Origin: a virus | Length of the DNA stretch: 23,242 nt | Direction: 5' to 3' (one strand) | Virus record (IMG/VR): IMGVR_UViG_3300044825_002918 | Location: 1 to 23,242 of that record | Shown here: positions 7,842-16,100 of the stretch, piece after piece | Position numbering within the stretch: the first letter of the stretch is position 1 | Layout: every line of letters begins with the position of its first letter | Program-made: the position numbers and the translations under genes | Notes under the pieces: model-generated | What the model was told of the DNA's origin: nothing | What the model saw: the letters and a program-made list of their open reading frames with translations, nothing else | Database searches by the model: none

Positions 7842-7873
7842 AAAAAACCCCGCTCTTTCGAGCGGGGTTTTTT
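7842..7873. terminator. Bidirectional intrinsic terminator between convergent genes
   Basis: A 14-base-pair stem runs from AAAAAACCCCGCTC (7842-7855) to GAGCGGGGTTTTTT (7860-7873), with a TTTC loop. The A-run on one side becomes the T-run on the other strand, so it can end transcription both from the plus-strand adaptor gene and from the minus-strand tail tube gene, whose stop codons lie 17 and 12 bases away. Confidence 0.93.
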
Positions 7874-7884
7874 TGTGTTGCACA

Positions 7885-9030
7885 TTAGAATGCGCGAGCG
7901 GATGCACCTGAGAAGTAGATACCGTGAACAGTGTCGTTAGGACCACCAATTTGAGTGGAGAAGCTAAGGTCAACACTCTTGTTGGAGCCAATGTCAGAAG
8001 AGTAGCTTTCGCTATTGAGACGAGCGGCTGCAAAGGTGTATTTCACAGCAGGAGTGCTTGTTCCAGGCTGATTAATGGTGAGAGTGATGTCTCTTTCGGT
8101 TCCATCATCAATCATATCAGCAAGGTTACGAGCTTGAACTTCATTCACAAGAGCGTTCACAGTCATTGTGGCAGTCACAGGGAAGTCAGTTACGCGAGCG
8201 AACGCGAAACGGCTACCAAGACGCTCAATTGGAGTGCGGCTCATTGGGAGTGCAATGCTGACGCTTTGAATGTTGATTGCGTTAGAAGAACCATCAACAG
8301 TGGAGGTTGGAGTACCACCAGTGCCAGTGAATCCACCAAAGCTTAGGCTAATATCACCAGGGCGAAGAGCGGTTACGCCGTCACCTGTGGTTGGAAGAGG
8401 AAGCTTAACATAGTCTCCAGTGCCAGTGAATAGTTTGGTTCCGAGTGCTGGATTGATTGCTGGAGTATTGAAACCAGTAACATTGCCATTTACGTCATAG
8501 GTTGCAGCGTTAAAGCCAAGACCTTCGACGGAGACGGAAACGGTTGGTAGGTCGCCTACAGCAGCATTAAGGGTATAATCAGTAATGAAACCGTTACCAA
8601 TACCAATGATGCCTTTGCCGCTAAGAGCGGTGGCTGGAGTATTGTCGTAGTTAAGGTCAATGCCTTCACTATCGGTTACAATGAAGAAGTTAATGCCAGA
8701 AGAGCTAACCATTTGGCCTGATGCAAAGTTACCAACGGTTGTTGGACCAGCAGAACCGCCAGTTCCTTGCATGTAGAAACCAAGAGCAGATTCATTGAAT
8801 CCATCAGCTAGATAGTATGAGAAGTCCAAGCTCACAGTCGGAGACTGTAGAACAAGAGCATCAATACGAGCAAGCTGCCCAAATTGGTTTACGTCTTGAC
8901 GAGTGATTTCAAAGCTGTAGTTAGCGCTTTGCACACGTTTTAGCTGCTTGTGTTCCGCAGCAGTTTTAGATGAGAGTCCGCTGCTTACAAACAGCCCTTC
9001 AGATTGATAGATTACGCGATTTCTTGCCAT
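7885..9030 (-). CDS. Major tail tube protein
   Basis: This 381-residue protein is rich in beta strands, Gly, Thr and Ser. It should form the stacked hexameric rings of the tail tube. Residues 32-85 (RVQSANYSFEITRQDVNQFG, later PTVSLDFSYYLADGFNESALGF) and 148-173 (FITDYTLNAAVGDLPTVSVSVEG) have the pattern of tube-fold strands and hairpin. Residues 222-320 give a second set of strands, so the protein looks like a duplicated or extended tube fold with an exposed Gly-rich insert (about 185-250). The distal tail gene at 20723 aligns with it along its length. It is last in a minus-strand operon and closed by a strong terminator. It has no clear ribosome site (upstream ACTTTCTTTT on its strand). A sheath is less likely in view of size and of the tube paralogue. 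Confidence 0.75.
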   Translation of the reverse strand: MARNRVIYQSEGLFVSSGLSSKTAAEHKQLKRVQSANYSFEITRQDVNQFGQLARIDALVLQSPTVSLDFSYYLADGFNESALGFYMQGTGGSAGPTTVGNFASGQMVSSSGINFFIVTDSEGIDLNYDNTPATALSGKGIIGIGNGFITDYTLNAAVGDLPTVSVSVEGLGFNAATYDVNGNVTGFNTPAINPALGTKLFTGTGDYVKLPLPTTGDGVTALRPGDISLSFGGFTGTGGTPTSTVDGSSNAINIQSVSIALPMSRTPIERLGSRFAFARVTDFPVTATMTVNALVNEVQARNLADMIDDGTERDITLTINQPGTSTPAVKYTFAAARLNSESYSSDIGSNKSVDLSFSTQIGGPNDTVHGIYFSGASARAF

Positions 9031-9075
9031 AAAAGAAAGTTTGCTTTATTTACAGTTAAATCAAGCGAATGAGAA

Positions 9076-9948
9076 CTAGATTCTAGGATACCTCATGATT
9101 GAGACATCAAAATCAATAAAGCCAACATACAAATCATTCACTAATGACTTGCGCGGTTTGTCGCTCATTTTGGAAGTTTTTACCCTATCAACAAAATATT
9201 TATTGTTGTTGATGTATTGGTTCTTTAAGTTTTGATAATTATAATAGCCGCTCTTTAAATCTCCATACTCCGTGAGTGGATAGTTGTCAAAAGGAATGTC
9301 AACAATGCATTCGTTTTTAGAATCTGCAAAAATAGAGAGCACGCCATCTAATTGATAAGGATTTTCCGCAATCACCACAGCATTTAGGTTGGTCATTGTT
9401 TGGTCCATGCCGCCAAAAGCAAACGGTTTGTTTTCAAAAGCTGCATTGCAAATGTAGATGGCTGGAACAACTTGGTCGTATGGTTGGGAGTAAGTTGGGT
9501 TTAGATTTGTTCCAATCTGACTCTGAGGAATAAACTTGTTTTCCACAAGAAGGTCTTCCTCATTTTCATTGGTATAATAAACATTAAAATCTTTGACAGC
9601 AAAAGAGCCTGTGACGGTTGCTCCAGTTGCAGCGCCACTAATAAGAGCGCGACCATTTTCAAAGTCAAGAATTCTTGGGCTTGTTGAATTGCTTGTTCCA
9701 GTTGCTCGGCCAACAAACGATCCATTTACGAAAACACCAGAAGGAATTGTGGCTCCAGAGATTGAATAATCAGAAACCCACTGTTTGTAAGGACTGCCAA
9801 AAACTTTGTATTCGGTTGGTAGTCTTTCATCTTGATAATAGTAAAAACGCCCCGTTGTATTTGTGTACGCTTGACCTTTGGTAAGCAAGTAATTGTCGAA
9901 CCAGAGAACAAAAGATGAAGCGAGTTTGTGTTGAAATTGGGGAATCAT
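9076..9948 (-). CDS. Probable tail terminator/neck protein
   Basis: This 290-residue protein starts with an ATG overlapping the upstream stop (ATGA on the minus strand) and GACAGG as a weak ribosome site. An N-terminal helix (FQHKLASSFVLWFDNYLL) is followed by many beta strands. SGVFVNGSFVGR and RILDFENGRALISG describe a hairpin domain, and VKDFNVYYTNENEEDLLVENKF runs into a mixed C-terminal half. Its position between tail-completion-like and tube genes is that of the tail terminator, the ring that stops tube growth and joins the tail to the head. It is longer than lambda gpU-type terminators (about 130 residues), so it may carry an added domain. It ends in an amber (TAG) stop, unusual here. 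The sequence family is not recognised. Confidence 0.45.
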   Translation of the reverse strand: MIPQFQHKLASSFVLWFDNYLLTKGQAYTNTTGRFYYYQDERLPTEYKVFGSPYKQWVSDYSISGATIPSGVFVNGSFVGRATGTSNSTSPRILDFENGRALISGAATGATVTGSFAVKDFNVYYTNENEEDLLVENKFIPQSQIGTNLNPTYSQPYDQVVPAIYICNAAFENKPFAFGGMDQTMTNLNAVVIAENPYQLDGVLSIFADSKNECIVDIPFDNYPLTEYGDLKSGYYNYQNLKNQYINNNKYFVDRVKTSKMSDKPRKSLVNDLYVGFIDFDVSIMRYPRI

Positions 9949-10568
9949 AGAATACCTGTCAAAACTACAGTATTGTTAATTTGTTGGAACCTTTTAGCGT
10001 ATTTATTTATGAGGGCAGAAATATACGGAGTATTTTTAAACTTACCTTTTCTAATTACACTTTCGGTTTCAATACCCGCTCCTGAACGACTATTATTAGA
10101 ATTAATATTTAAATAATAGCCAAAGCCAGAAATGCCGCGCTCAATGCCCTCTGCCCAACTGCGTCCGCTTGCCCAAGGCATCGGAGTCACAGAAAAAATA
10201 TCTTCCTTGGAAGGTATAAGAATTTTCATTAAAAACCCAGTATCGGTTTCTCGATCAAGCTCTATTCTGGCTGACTGTAAAACATCTACGATTGAGTCTA
10301 GCGGAGAATCGCCCTCATTAAAACCAATAAAAGAAAAAAGATTACCATAACCATTCAAGGTGCCGCTAGAGTTTTGTGCGCTTGGTCCACCCACAATTTC
10401 AATTGAAACTGGATGCAGTAAAAATTCCTCAAGCATTTCTTGCTTGATTTTATTAAAAGCATCAGTGATTCTCTGCTGGAAAGCTCTCTTATTTTTCTTA
10501 ACAATTTCGCGAACAACAAAGTTTGTTAGTTGTTTTTGAAGGCTTCTTGATGTTGCTTTTTTAGCCAT
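9945..10568 (-). CDS. Probable neck/tail-completion protein
   Basis: This 207-residue protein has a basic helical N-terminus (AKKATSRSLQKQLTNFVVRE, then NKRAFQQRITDAFNKIKQEM). Its middle is beta-rich with GNLFSFIGFNEGDSPLDSIV, and a Gly/Ser segment (SWAEGIERGISGFGYYLNIN) precedes a C-terminal helix. HK97 gp10-like tail-completion proteins share a helical start, a strand core and a place between stopper and terminator genes, so that role is proposed. Overlaps on both sides (TAATG with the gene before it, ATGA with the gene after it) show a tightly coupled operon. No catalytic motif is visible. Family not recognised with certainty. Confidence 0.4.
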   Translation of the reverse strand: MAKKATSRSLQKQLTNFVVREIVKKNKRAFQQRITDAFNKIKQEMLEEFLLHPVSIEIVGGPSAQNSSGTLNGYGNLFSFIGFNEGDSPLDSIVDVLQSARIELDRETDTGFLMKILIPSKEDIFSVTPMPWASGRSWAEGIERGISGFGYYLNINSNNSRSGAGIETESVIRKGKFKNTPYISALINKYAKRFQQINNTVVLTGIL

Positions 10569-11029
10569 TATTCGTCCATTGGAATTAAAATAAACTCATA
10601 ATATTGCGGCCCAAACATTCCGAGAGGTTTACCATCGCTCTTGATGGAAAAACGCCGCCCATCAAGTTCAACTCTTTTTGCTTCGCGAACATATTCGTAG
10701 CCTTCTAAATTTACTTTAATTTTTACGGTTCCAGCAGGAAGAATAATCTTATCTTGACCAGAGGAATAAGAAGAATTAGATGAAGAGTCTTGCAGAAGCT
10801 CTTCGTTCATTTCTACATATTTAATTCTTGCTTGGAAAGTTTGGGAAACCTCTGTAGTGCTGGTATTGGAAGATTGCTGGCGATAAAGAGCATTGTAAGT
10901 TGGCGAGGAAGCAATCACAGTTCTTTGCCCAATTTTGAAAACAGTAATCTCGCGAGCAAAAGTGTCGTGGATTTGATCAATGATTGATTTAATGTTATTT
11001 TTTTGGTTTTGTGATAAAAATCCAGCCAT
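10568..11029 (-). CDS. Probable head-closure (stopper-like) protein
   Basis: This 153-residue protein is the first gene of the minus-strand operon. A short helix (NQKNNIKSIIDQIHDTFARE) is followed by a beta-barrel-like region: ITVFKIGQRTVIASSP, TFQARIKYVE, IILPAGTVKIKVNLEGYEYV, then RVELDGRRFSIKSDGKP and YYEFILIPMDE. The last part, 'dG.rF.i......g....yYef.L.p', is the closing hairpin style of stopper proteins such as SPP1 gp16 and lambda gpFII-like rings, which seal the portal channel after packaging. A Ser/Asn-rich loop (about residues 80-92) may be the plug or disordered. Size, fold pattern and position agree, but no specific family was recognised. Confidence 0.5.
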   Translation of the reverse strand: MAGFLSQNQKNNIKSIIDQIHDTFAREITVFKIGQRTVIASSPTYNALYRQQSSNTSTTEVSQTFQARIKYVEMNEELLQDSSSNSSYSSGQDKIILPAGTVKIKVNLEGYEYVREAKRVELDGRRFSIKSDGKPLGMFGPQYYEFILIPMDE

Positions 11030-11076
11030 ATTATTTATTTTTACACTTATTGTTTTATTATAATTAGGTATAAGGC
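11030..11076. promoter_or_regulatory. AT-rich divergent control region
   Basis: Forty-seven bases separate the diverging genes at 11029 (minus) and 11077 (plus). The region holds the self-complementary octamer ATTATAAT (11057-11064), which reads as TATAAT on both strands (plus 11059-11064, minus 11062-11057). TTTACA lies at 11040-11045 but only 13 bases from the plus-strand box, so spacing is poor and no good -35 is seen for the minus strand. Both operons must be transcribed from here or through it, hence the call. Confidence 0.45.
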
Positions 11077-11367
11077 ATGAACGCGAAAAAAATCTTATCT
11101 CGTCGTTACAACGACAACACTACAAATCTCTTCAAGCAATTCCTGCGAATTGTGGAAGAGTTAAAAAGAGATCACGACGATTCCTACAAGAAGCTTCGTC
11201 AAAATTTGCCACAGGAATACTCTTCTGTTTTAAACATGGGAGACTACTTCGATGACAACAAAATGTCTTATATTAGAAAAAAGATTTTGGATTTGGGAAA
11301 CGAGACAATGCGTTCCTCAGACTCAGAATTAAATAATTTTACTGTAAGTTTCGTTTTTAAAGATTAA
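11077..11367 (+). CDS. Small charged helical protein of unknown function
   Basis: This 96-residue protein has an N-terminal basic stretch (NAKKILSRRYNDNTTNLF) and a long amphipathic helix (KQFLRIVEELKRDHDDSYKKLRQN). A second helix (MSYIRKKILDLGNETMRSS) is followed by a short strand (NFTVSFVFKD). It opens the plus-strand tail operon and precedes the two chaperone-like genes by 15 bases. AAGG sits within the GTATAAGGC just before the ATG, close to the start. No motif, membrane segment or known family could be recognised. Its position suggests an assembly or regulatory role in tail building rather than a certain virion part. Confidence 0.6.
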   Translation: MNAKKILSRRYNDNTTNLFKQFLRIVEELKRDHDDSYKKLRQNLPQEYSSVLNMGDYFDDNKMSYIRKKILDLGNETMRSSDSELNNFTVSFVFKD

Positions 11368-11382
11368 TATATAACAAGGAAT

Positions 11383-12201
11383 ATGGAATTCAAAGACATT
11401 TATAATTTTACTGTTTATGAAACAGTCGAAAAACCAGTCGAGTCTGTCTCTAAAGATGAGCAGGGTAACGAGGTAAAGGTCACTAAAAAGGTGAGCGAAA
11501 AGTCTCCCATGAAAGTGTTTCTTAAAAAGCCTTCGCGCCGTCAAATCGAGGAAGCTGACTTGGAATACAGCGTGGAAATGTCACGCTGCGTCAAAAAAGG
11601 CGTGCTTACCAAAGCTATGCTTGTTAAAAAGTACTCTGATACTGGAGGTTTAATGAGTGAGGAAGAAGCAAAAGCCCTCTATCAAAATTATCAAAAGCTT
11701 CTTGAACTACAGCGCGAATACACTGAAAACGAAACAATCAACAAGAAGGAAGAAAGTCGCCAAAAGAAGTTTGAAGAACTTGGCCTTGAAATGGCCAAAG
11801 TTCGCGACAAGATTGTGAAAACTGAAATGGCTTATCAGTCTCTTTTTGATCACACTGCTGACATGAAGGCGCAGAACCGTCTTCTTCTCTGGTATATCAT
11901 TAATCTCACTTACATTCAAAAAGAAGGAGAGGACAAGCCAAAACCATATTTTAGCGGCGAAGATTTTGATGAGCGTCTTGAAGACTATTATCAAAAAGAA
12001 GAGCAAGAAGATAAACTTTATTTTGAAATCGCTCGCAAGGTTTCTAATGTCGCTGCTTTCTGGTTCTATAACCAAGGTGCTCAAAAACAAGAGTTCGACA
12101 ATTTATTTGAAGATAAAGAGGACAGCGAAACCGAAAGCGAAGCTGTCGTTGAAGAATCTCCCAAAGAGAACGCGCCCAAAAAGAAAAAAGTTAAGTCTTG
12201 A
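11383..12201 (+). CDS. Putative tail assembly chaperone-like protein 1
   Basis: This 272-residue protein has an AAGGA ribosome site seven bases before its ATG. A beta-rich N-terminus (residues about 1-45, ending KVFLKKPSRRQIEEADLEYS) leads to a long helical, highly charged middle with GVLTKAMLVKKYSDTGGLMSEEEAK. A hydrophobic helical segment (NRLLLWYIINLTYI) follows, and then an acidic/lysine tail ending PKKKKVKS. It is one of two genes directly before the tape measure, where lambda has G and GT and most siphoviruses have tape measure chaperones. The next protein has a similar order: short strand, 'FL' plus helix, long charged helices, hydrophobic helix. The stop overlaps the next start by four bases. 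An A-rich run just before the stop looks slippery but is in the wrong phase for fusion. Function is inferred by position. Confidence 0.5.
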   Translation: MEFKDIYNFTVYETVEKPVESVSKDEQGNEVKVTKKVSEKSPMKVFLKKPSRRQIEEADLEYSVEMSRCVKKGVLTKAMLVKKYSDTGGLMSEEEAKALYQNYQKLLELQREYTENETINKKEESRQKKFEELGLEMAKVRDKIVKTEMAYQSLFDHTADMKAQNRLLLWYIINLTYIQKEGEDKPKPYFSGEDFDERLEDYYQKEEQEDKLYFEIARKVSNVAAFWFYNQGAQKQEFDNLFEDKEDSETESEAVVEESPKENAPKKKKVKS

Positions 12202-13178
12202 ATGACAATTTTTACATAGAAATTGTAAACGAGATTTTTGATGGATATACACGGTTTGATTTCAATGGTCAAACCGTGTTTTTGCGCCATTTTAGTTTAA
12301 AAGATCAAGAGTTCTTAAATAAAAGCTTTGATCGTCATAAAAACCGTGCGGTTGGAAAAGGCATTCAAGAAGAAAAAGACGTTTTAGAAAGGCTAGATAG
12401 AGATGGAACTTGGACAAAAGATGATGAATTAAAAATATCGGAAGCTGAGAGTTATATTCAAAACTTGGAAAAAACCAAGAGCAAACTCATGCTCCCATCT
12501 CAAAAGGAAAGTCATCAAAAACTCATTGATGATGAAAAGTTTAAATTGCTAGAATTAAAAATGCAAAAGAAACAGCTTGTAGGTAAAACAGCAACAGAAT
12601 ATGCCAACACTCGCTCAAACGAAGACTTTCTAAGAAACCTGCTATATTCTGACGCAGAGTTTAAAAAGCAGCACTTTTCTGATGATGAGTTTGGAGAATT
12701 AGATGATTCTGAACTCTCTTCTCTCATGAATTCATACTATGGAATCATGAATAAATTTGCCGACGAGAATATTCAACACGCTGTTTTGCAAGACTGTTTC
12801 AGCTTGTATTTGCCGCATTGTGAAAAACCTTGGGATTTTTTCACGAAGCCATTAACAAAGTTTTCTCTTTATCAGTTAAAGATTATTGCTTATGGGCGCA
12901 TGTTCTTAAACATTTTTCAGAATGTTGACAAGATTCCAGACTCTATTCGCAAAGACCCCAAAGCTCTCATTGATTTTGCTGAAAGCAGTCGCAATAAAGA
13001 AAAGCTTTCAAACGCTGCAAAAGATAATTCTGCAACCGCTCTTTTTGGCGCGAAAAAAGAAGATTTAGAATTTGTTGATCCAGAGGCAAAGAAGATGTCT
13101 CTCTCCGAGCTATTGAAGAAAAATGGTGGACAATTAAATATGGAACAAATGATGGAAGTTATGGGACAGAAGGTGTAA
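12198..13178 (+). CDS. Putative tail assembly chaperone-like protein 2 (TTG start)
   Basis: This 326-residue protein's best start is TTG at 12198, in the arrangement TTGA with the preceding stop. The frame has a TAA at 12192, and the next in-frame ATG would delete the conserved-looking N-terminal strands (FYIEIVNEIFDGYTRFDFNG, then QTVFLRHFSLKDQEFL). A long charged coiled-coil-like part (about residues 55-125, with GTWTKDDELKISEAESYIQN) precedes a mixed helical domain (residues 140-230, including LQDCFSLYLPHCEKPWDFF and LYQLKIIAYGRMF). A polar C-terminus ends in LNMEQMMEVMGQKV. Position before the tape measure and the layout shared with the previous protein suggest a tape-measure chaperone pair. 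Weak initiation (TTG, no ribosome site) would give less protein than gene 1, mimicking the ratio other phages obtain by frameshift. Confidence 0.5.
   Translation: MNDNFYIEIVNEIFDGYTRFDFNGQTVFLRHFSLKDQEFLNKSFDRHKNRAVGKGIQEEKDVLERLDRDGTWTKDDELKISEAESYIQNLEKTKSKLMLPSQKESHQKLIDDEKFKLLELKMQKKQLVGKTATEYANTRSNEDFLRNLLYSDAEFKKQHFSDDEFGELDDSELSSLMNSYYGIMNKFADENIQHAVLQDCFSLYLPHCEKPWDFFTKPLTKFSLYQLKIIAYGRMFLNIFQNVDKIPDSIRKDPKALIDFAESSRNKEKLSNAAKDNSATALFGAKKEDLEFVDPEAKKMSLSELLKKNGGQLNMEQMMEVMGQKV
12249..12283 (+). terminator. Intragenic terminator-like hairpin near the start of the second chaperone-like gene
   Basis: ACACGGTTTGA (12249-12259) and its exact reverse complement TCAAACCGTGT (12269-12279) form an 11-base-pair stem with a 9-base loop, followed by a run of five T (12279-12283). 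It lies about 50 bases inside the reading frame that begins at 12198. It could lower transcription into the tape measure or act on translation; it could also be coincidence in coding sequence. Confidence 0.45.
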
Positions 13179-13199
13179 TAACCTTTTAAGGAATAAGGT

Positions 13200-16100
13200 A
13201 TGGCTATTAATGTCCCTCTTAACGCTCAACTTCAAAATGCAACGCAGTTACAACAGCAAGTTCAAAACGCTGTTAATGCTGTTAGAATTAACTTGGGTGG
13301 TGCAAATGGCGCAAGATCGCTCAGCGCTCTTTCTCAGCCTCTTGGCCGTTTAACAGGACAAGCTGACGAATTCACCAAGTCTCTTGATGCTGCGAATGCT
13401 CGCGTGCTTGCTTTCGGTGCTTCTGTTGGTGTTGTTAATGCTGTCTCGAATGCTTTTAAAGCATTAGTTAGCTCTACAATTGAAGTTGAGAAAGCTATCA
13501 CAGAAATTTCTGTTGTTGGTGATCAGTTTAATGGAAAAACCAAACAGCTTAGTCAGGGTCTTTTTAATATTGCAAAAACCACAGGACAAAGCTTTGCCGA
13601 GGTTTCTAGGGCCGCTCTTGAATTTTCGCGTCAAGGTTTAAATTTGGAAGACACTCTTCAACGCACAAAAGACGCTCTTGTTCTTACGAGAACAACAGGA
13701 TTAGACGCCGCAAAATCAGTTGATGGCTTGACTGCTGCCGTGAATGCTTTCTCTAAAGCTGGACTGTCAACCACTCAAGTATTGAATAAACTTGCTGCTG
13801 TTGACCAAGCTTTCGCCGTATCATCTGCCGACCTTATTGAAGCATTTCAAAGAACTGGTGCTGTTGCTCAACAAGCTGGTGTTTCATTTGATGAACTTGC
13901 TGGTATTGTTACTGCATTGCAGACTGAAACATCTCGCGGTGGTGCTGTTATTGGTAACGCCTTAAAAACAATCTTTTCTCGTTTACAGGATACAACTACC
14001 CTTAGTCAATTAAAAAATTTAGGCATAGCTGTTCAAGATTTAGAAGGTGATATTTTACCAGCCAGACAAATTCTTCAAAATCTTGCTGGAGACGTTCAAG
14101 GATTAGGAAAAGTAACGCAGTCTGGAATTTTTAAAGATGTTGCTGGAACTTTCCAACTTAACCAGTTAGTTTCTTTAGTTAATGATTTAAATAAATCACA
14201 GAGTATTTCCGCTAGTGCGACAAGAAAATCTGCTAGTGCTACAAACGAAGCCTATGTTGCTAATGAAAAATTGAATCAATCCCTTGGAGAGATTTTAAAT
14301 AAACTTCTTACAACAGGCAAACAACTTGGTTCTTTGGTGGGCGAAATTGGTTTGAGCGAAGGTTTAAAAGACCTTTTGGATAAATTTAATTCTTTTATTG
14401 AAGGAGTCAATGATGTTCTTCAAGGCGATAGTATCGGTTCAAAATTTGCAAAAGGAATTATTAAAGGAATTGGTTCTGTTTTAACTGGACCAGCGCTAGG
14501 TATTATTGGCGCAATTATTGTTAAGCTTTCATTTGATTTATTAAAATTTGGCACTCAAAGTTTGAAAACATTTTTTGGTCTTGGAAAAGCTGCCAATGAT
14601 CAAAAACAGATTCAAGAATCTATTACTCAGGCTTTATTGAGAAATCAAAATGTTTTAAATAAAATTCTATCCACTCAAGGTGGACAAAATGCTCAGGCAC
14701 AAGCATTTCTTGGAATTTTAAATCAACAAGCTGCTGCCATGCAAACCATTCAAGGTTTGGCTGGTAATATTGCTGGAAAAGTTTATGGTGCTGGATACCG
14801 CCAAACAGGACAAGGATTAGCTAGAAGATCGGCTGGAGGTTATCTTCCCGCACAAGAAGCGGCGGATGTTCGCCGTGGTGTTGGTGGCGCTTCGCCAAGC
14901 TCTAAAGTTGTTGCCATTCCAAACTTTGCGTTTGGTGGCGGCAAACGTGGCACAATGATTGCCAACACTAGCGAATATATTGTTCCTAACTATGCTGGTG
15001 GCGGCTCCGCCATCTTTAATCCAGACATGGTGAAAACTATGGGCTTACCTGCTGGAGCAAAGAAGATTAGCGCGGCTGGTGGGTTTATTCCAAATTTTGC
15101 TCAAAATAATATTCAAGATTATGTTTCAAAGAATTTTGCAGTTATAACAAATGATTTACAAACTGGCTCTAAAACTTTAATAGCTAGACCAAATAAAAAA
15201 GATGCAGAAGGAGTTCAGTATAGCGTTCCAGTGTACGGCATTAATCCAGATAAAGCAACTGGTCGAGGCTCTTTTAAGAATTCATTTTTCACCAACGAAC
15301 AATTAAAGAAAAGATATAAAGAAAGAGCGATTCAGGATGCTCAAAATTATGCTCTCGCTCTTGGAGGTCGCAACTTAGCACCATACGAAATTAAAAAAGT
15401 AAGCAATGAAGGTGCATTGAGCAGTTTAATTGGAGCAATTTTCCAAGATGGTCTTGGCGGAGTCATTAGTTCAGCAGAAAATAGAGAAAGACAAGCTGCG
15501 GCAAAATCTAATGAACTGATTGATTTTATTAATCAACCAGATATAAGTAGATTTTATGATATTAATCCTCCTGTTAAATATCTTGAAGCTAAATATACTG
15601 GTAGCGCTAGTGGCATTTCAACTAGCGTAGGCAATAAAATTTATGCTACTTTATTAAAAGAGAAATTAGAATCTTCAACCGAAGCAGTAATACGGCAAAG
15701 ATTAAACCCTGCTAGAGAAGCAATTTCTGGCAAACCATTAAAATTTGAAACTGATGCCGATCTCAATAAACTTCAAACAACAGCTACGGGAAGATCGGGT
15801 CGTTTTAATTTTAGTGTTTCATCAAGGGTTTCTCCAGCCGCTATTCAAAAAATTATAAATGCTGGAGGACAGCAACTTCGAGCTTCCGCTGGCTACATTC
15901 CAAACTTTGCTGCTTCCGCCCTTCAAGATGCCATCACTCGCGAAAAGAGCGCGGGACTATCCAATTCTCAAATCTACATTGATCAAAATCCCTCATTAAA
16001 ATCACCACAGAATCCAATGGGATTAATGGTCGCAAATACTCGCGACGAACCTTTTGGTGGAATTCAGGGTATTTCACGCGCACGCAAGGAAGGCATGAAT

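Noticed and set aside
7924-8346. Plus-strand open frame of 140 residues inside the tail tube gene
   Set aside because: It lies wholly within the minus-strand tube gene, whose translation has fold-like patterns and a paralogue; no ribosome site supports the shadow.
7885-9030. Tail sheath protein as the identity of the 381-residue minus-strand gene
   Set aside because: Sheath proteins are usually larger and paired with a small tube gene; here the protein itself has the tube pattern and a tube-like paralogue, and no second tube gene is present.
7833-11070. TTAGGTA at both ends of the minus-strand cassette as insertion-site duplication
   Set aside because: Only seven bases, direct, in AT-rich DNA, with no transposase or recombinase gene in the cassette.
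12184-12190. AAAAAAG slippery heptamer as a -1 frameshift site joining the two chaperone-like genes
   Set aside because: Its codon phase is AAA AAA G instead of A AAA AAG, and the -1 frame meets TAA at 12192 at once, so no fusion can result.
12166-12201. PKKKKVKS at the end of the first chaperone-like protein as a nuclear localisation signal
   Set aside because: It resembles the SV40 signal, but a lysine-rich tail is ordinary in a phage protein and there is no context for a eukaryotic nucleus.
13181-13199. ACCTT/AAGGT inverted repeat before the tape measure as a translational operator
   Set aside because: Only five pairs with a nine-base loop; too weak to support, and the usable AAGGA at 13188-13192 remains in the loop.
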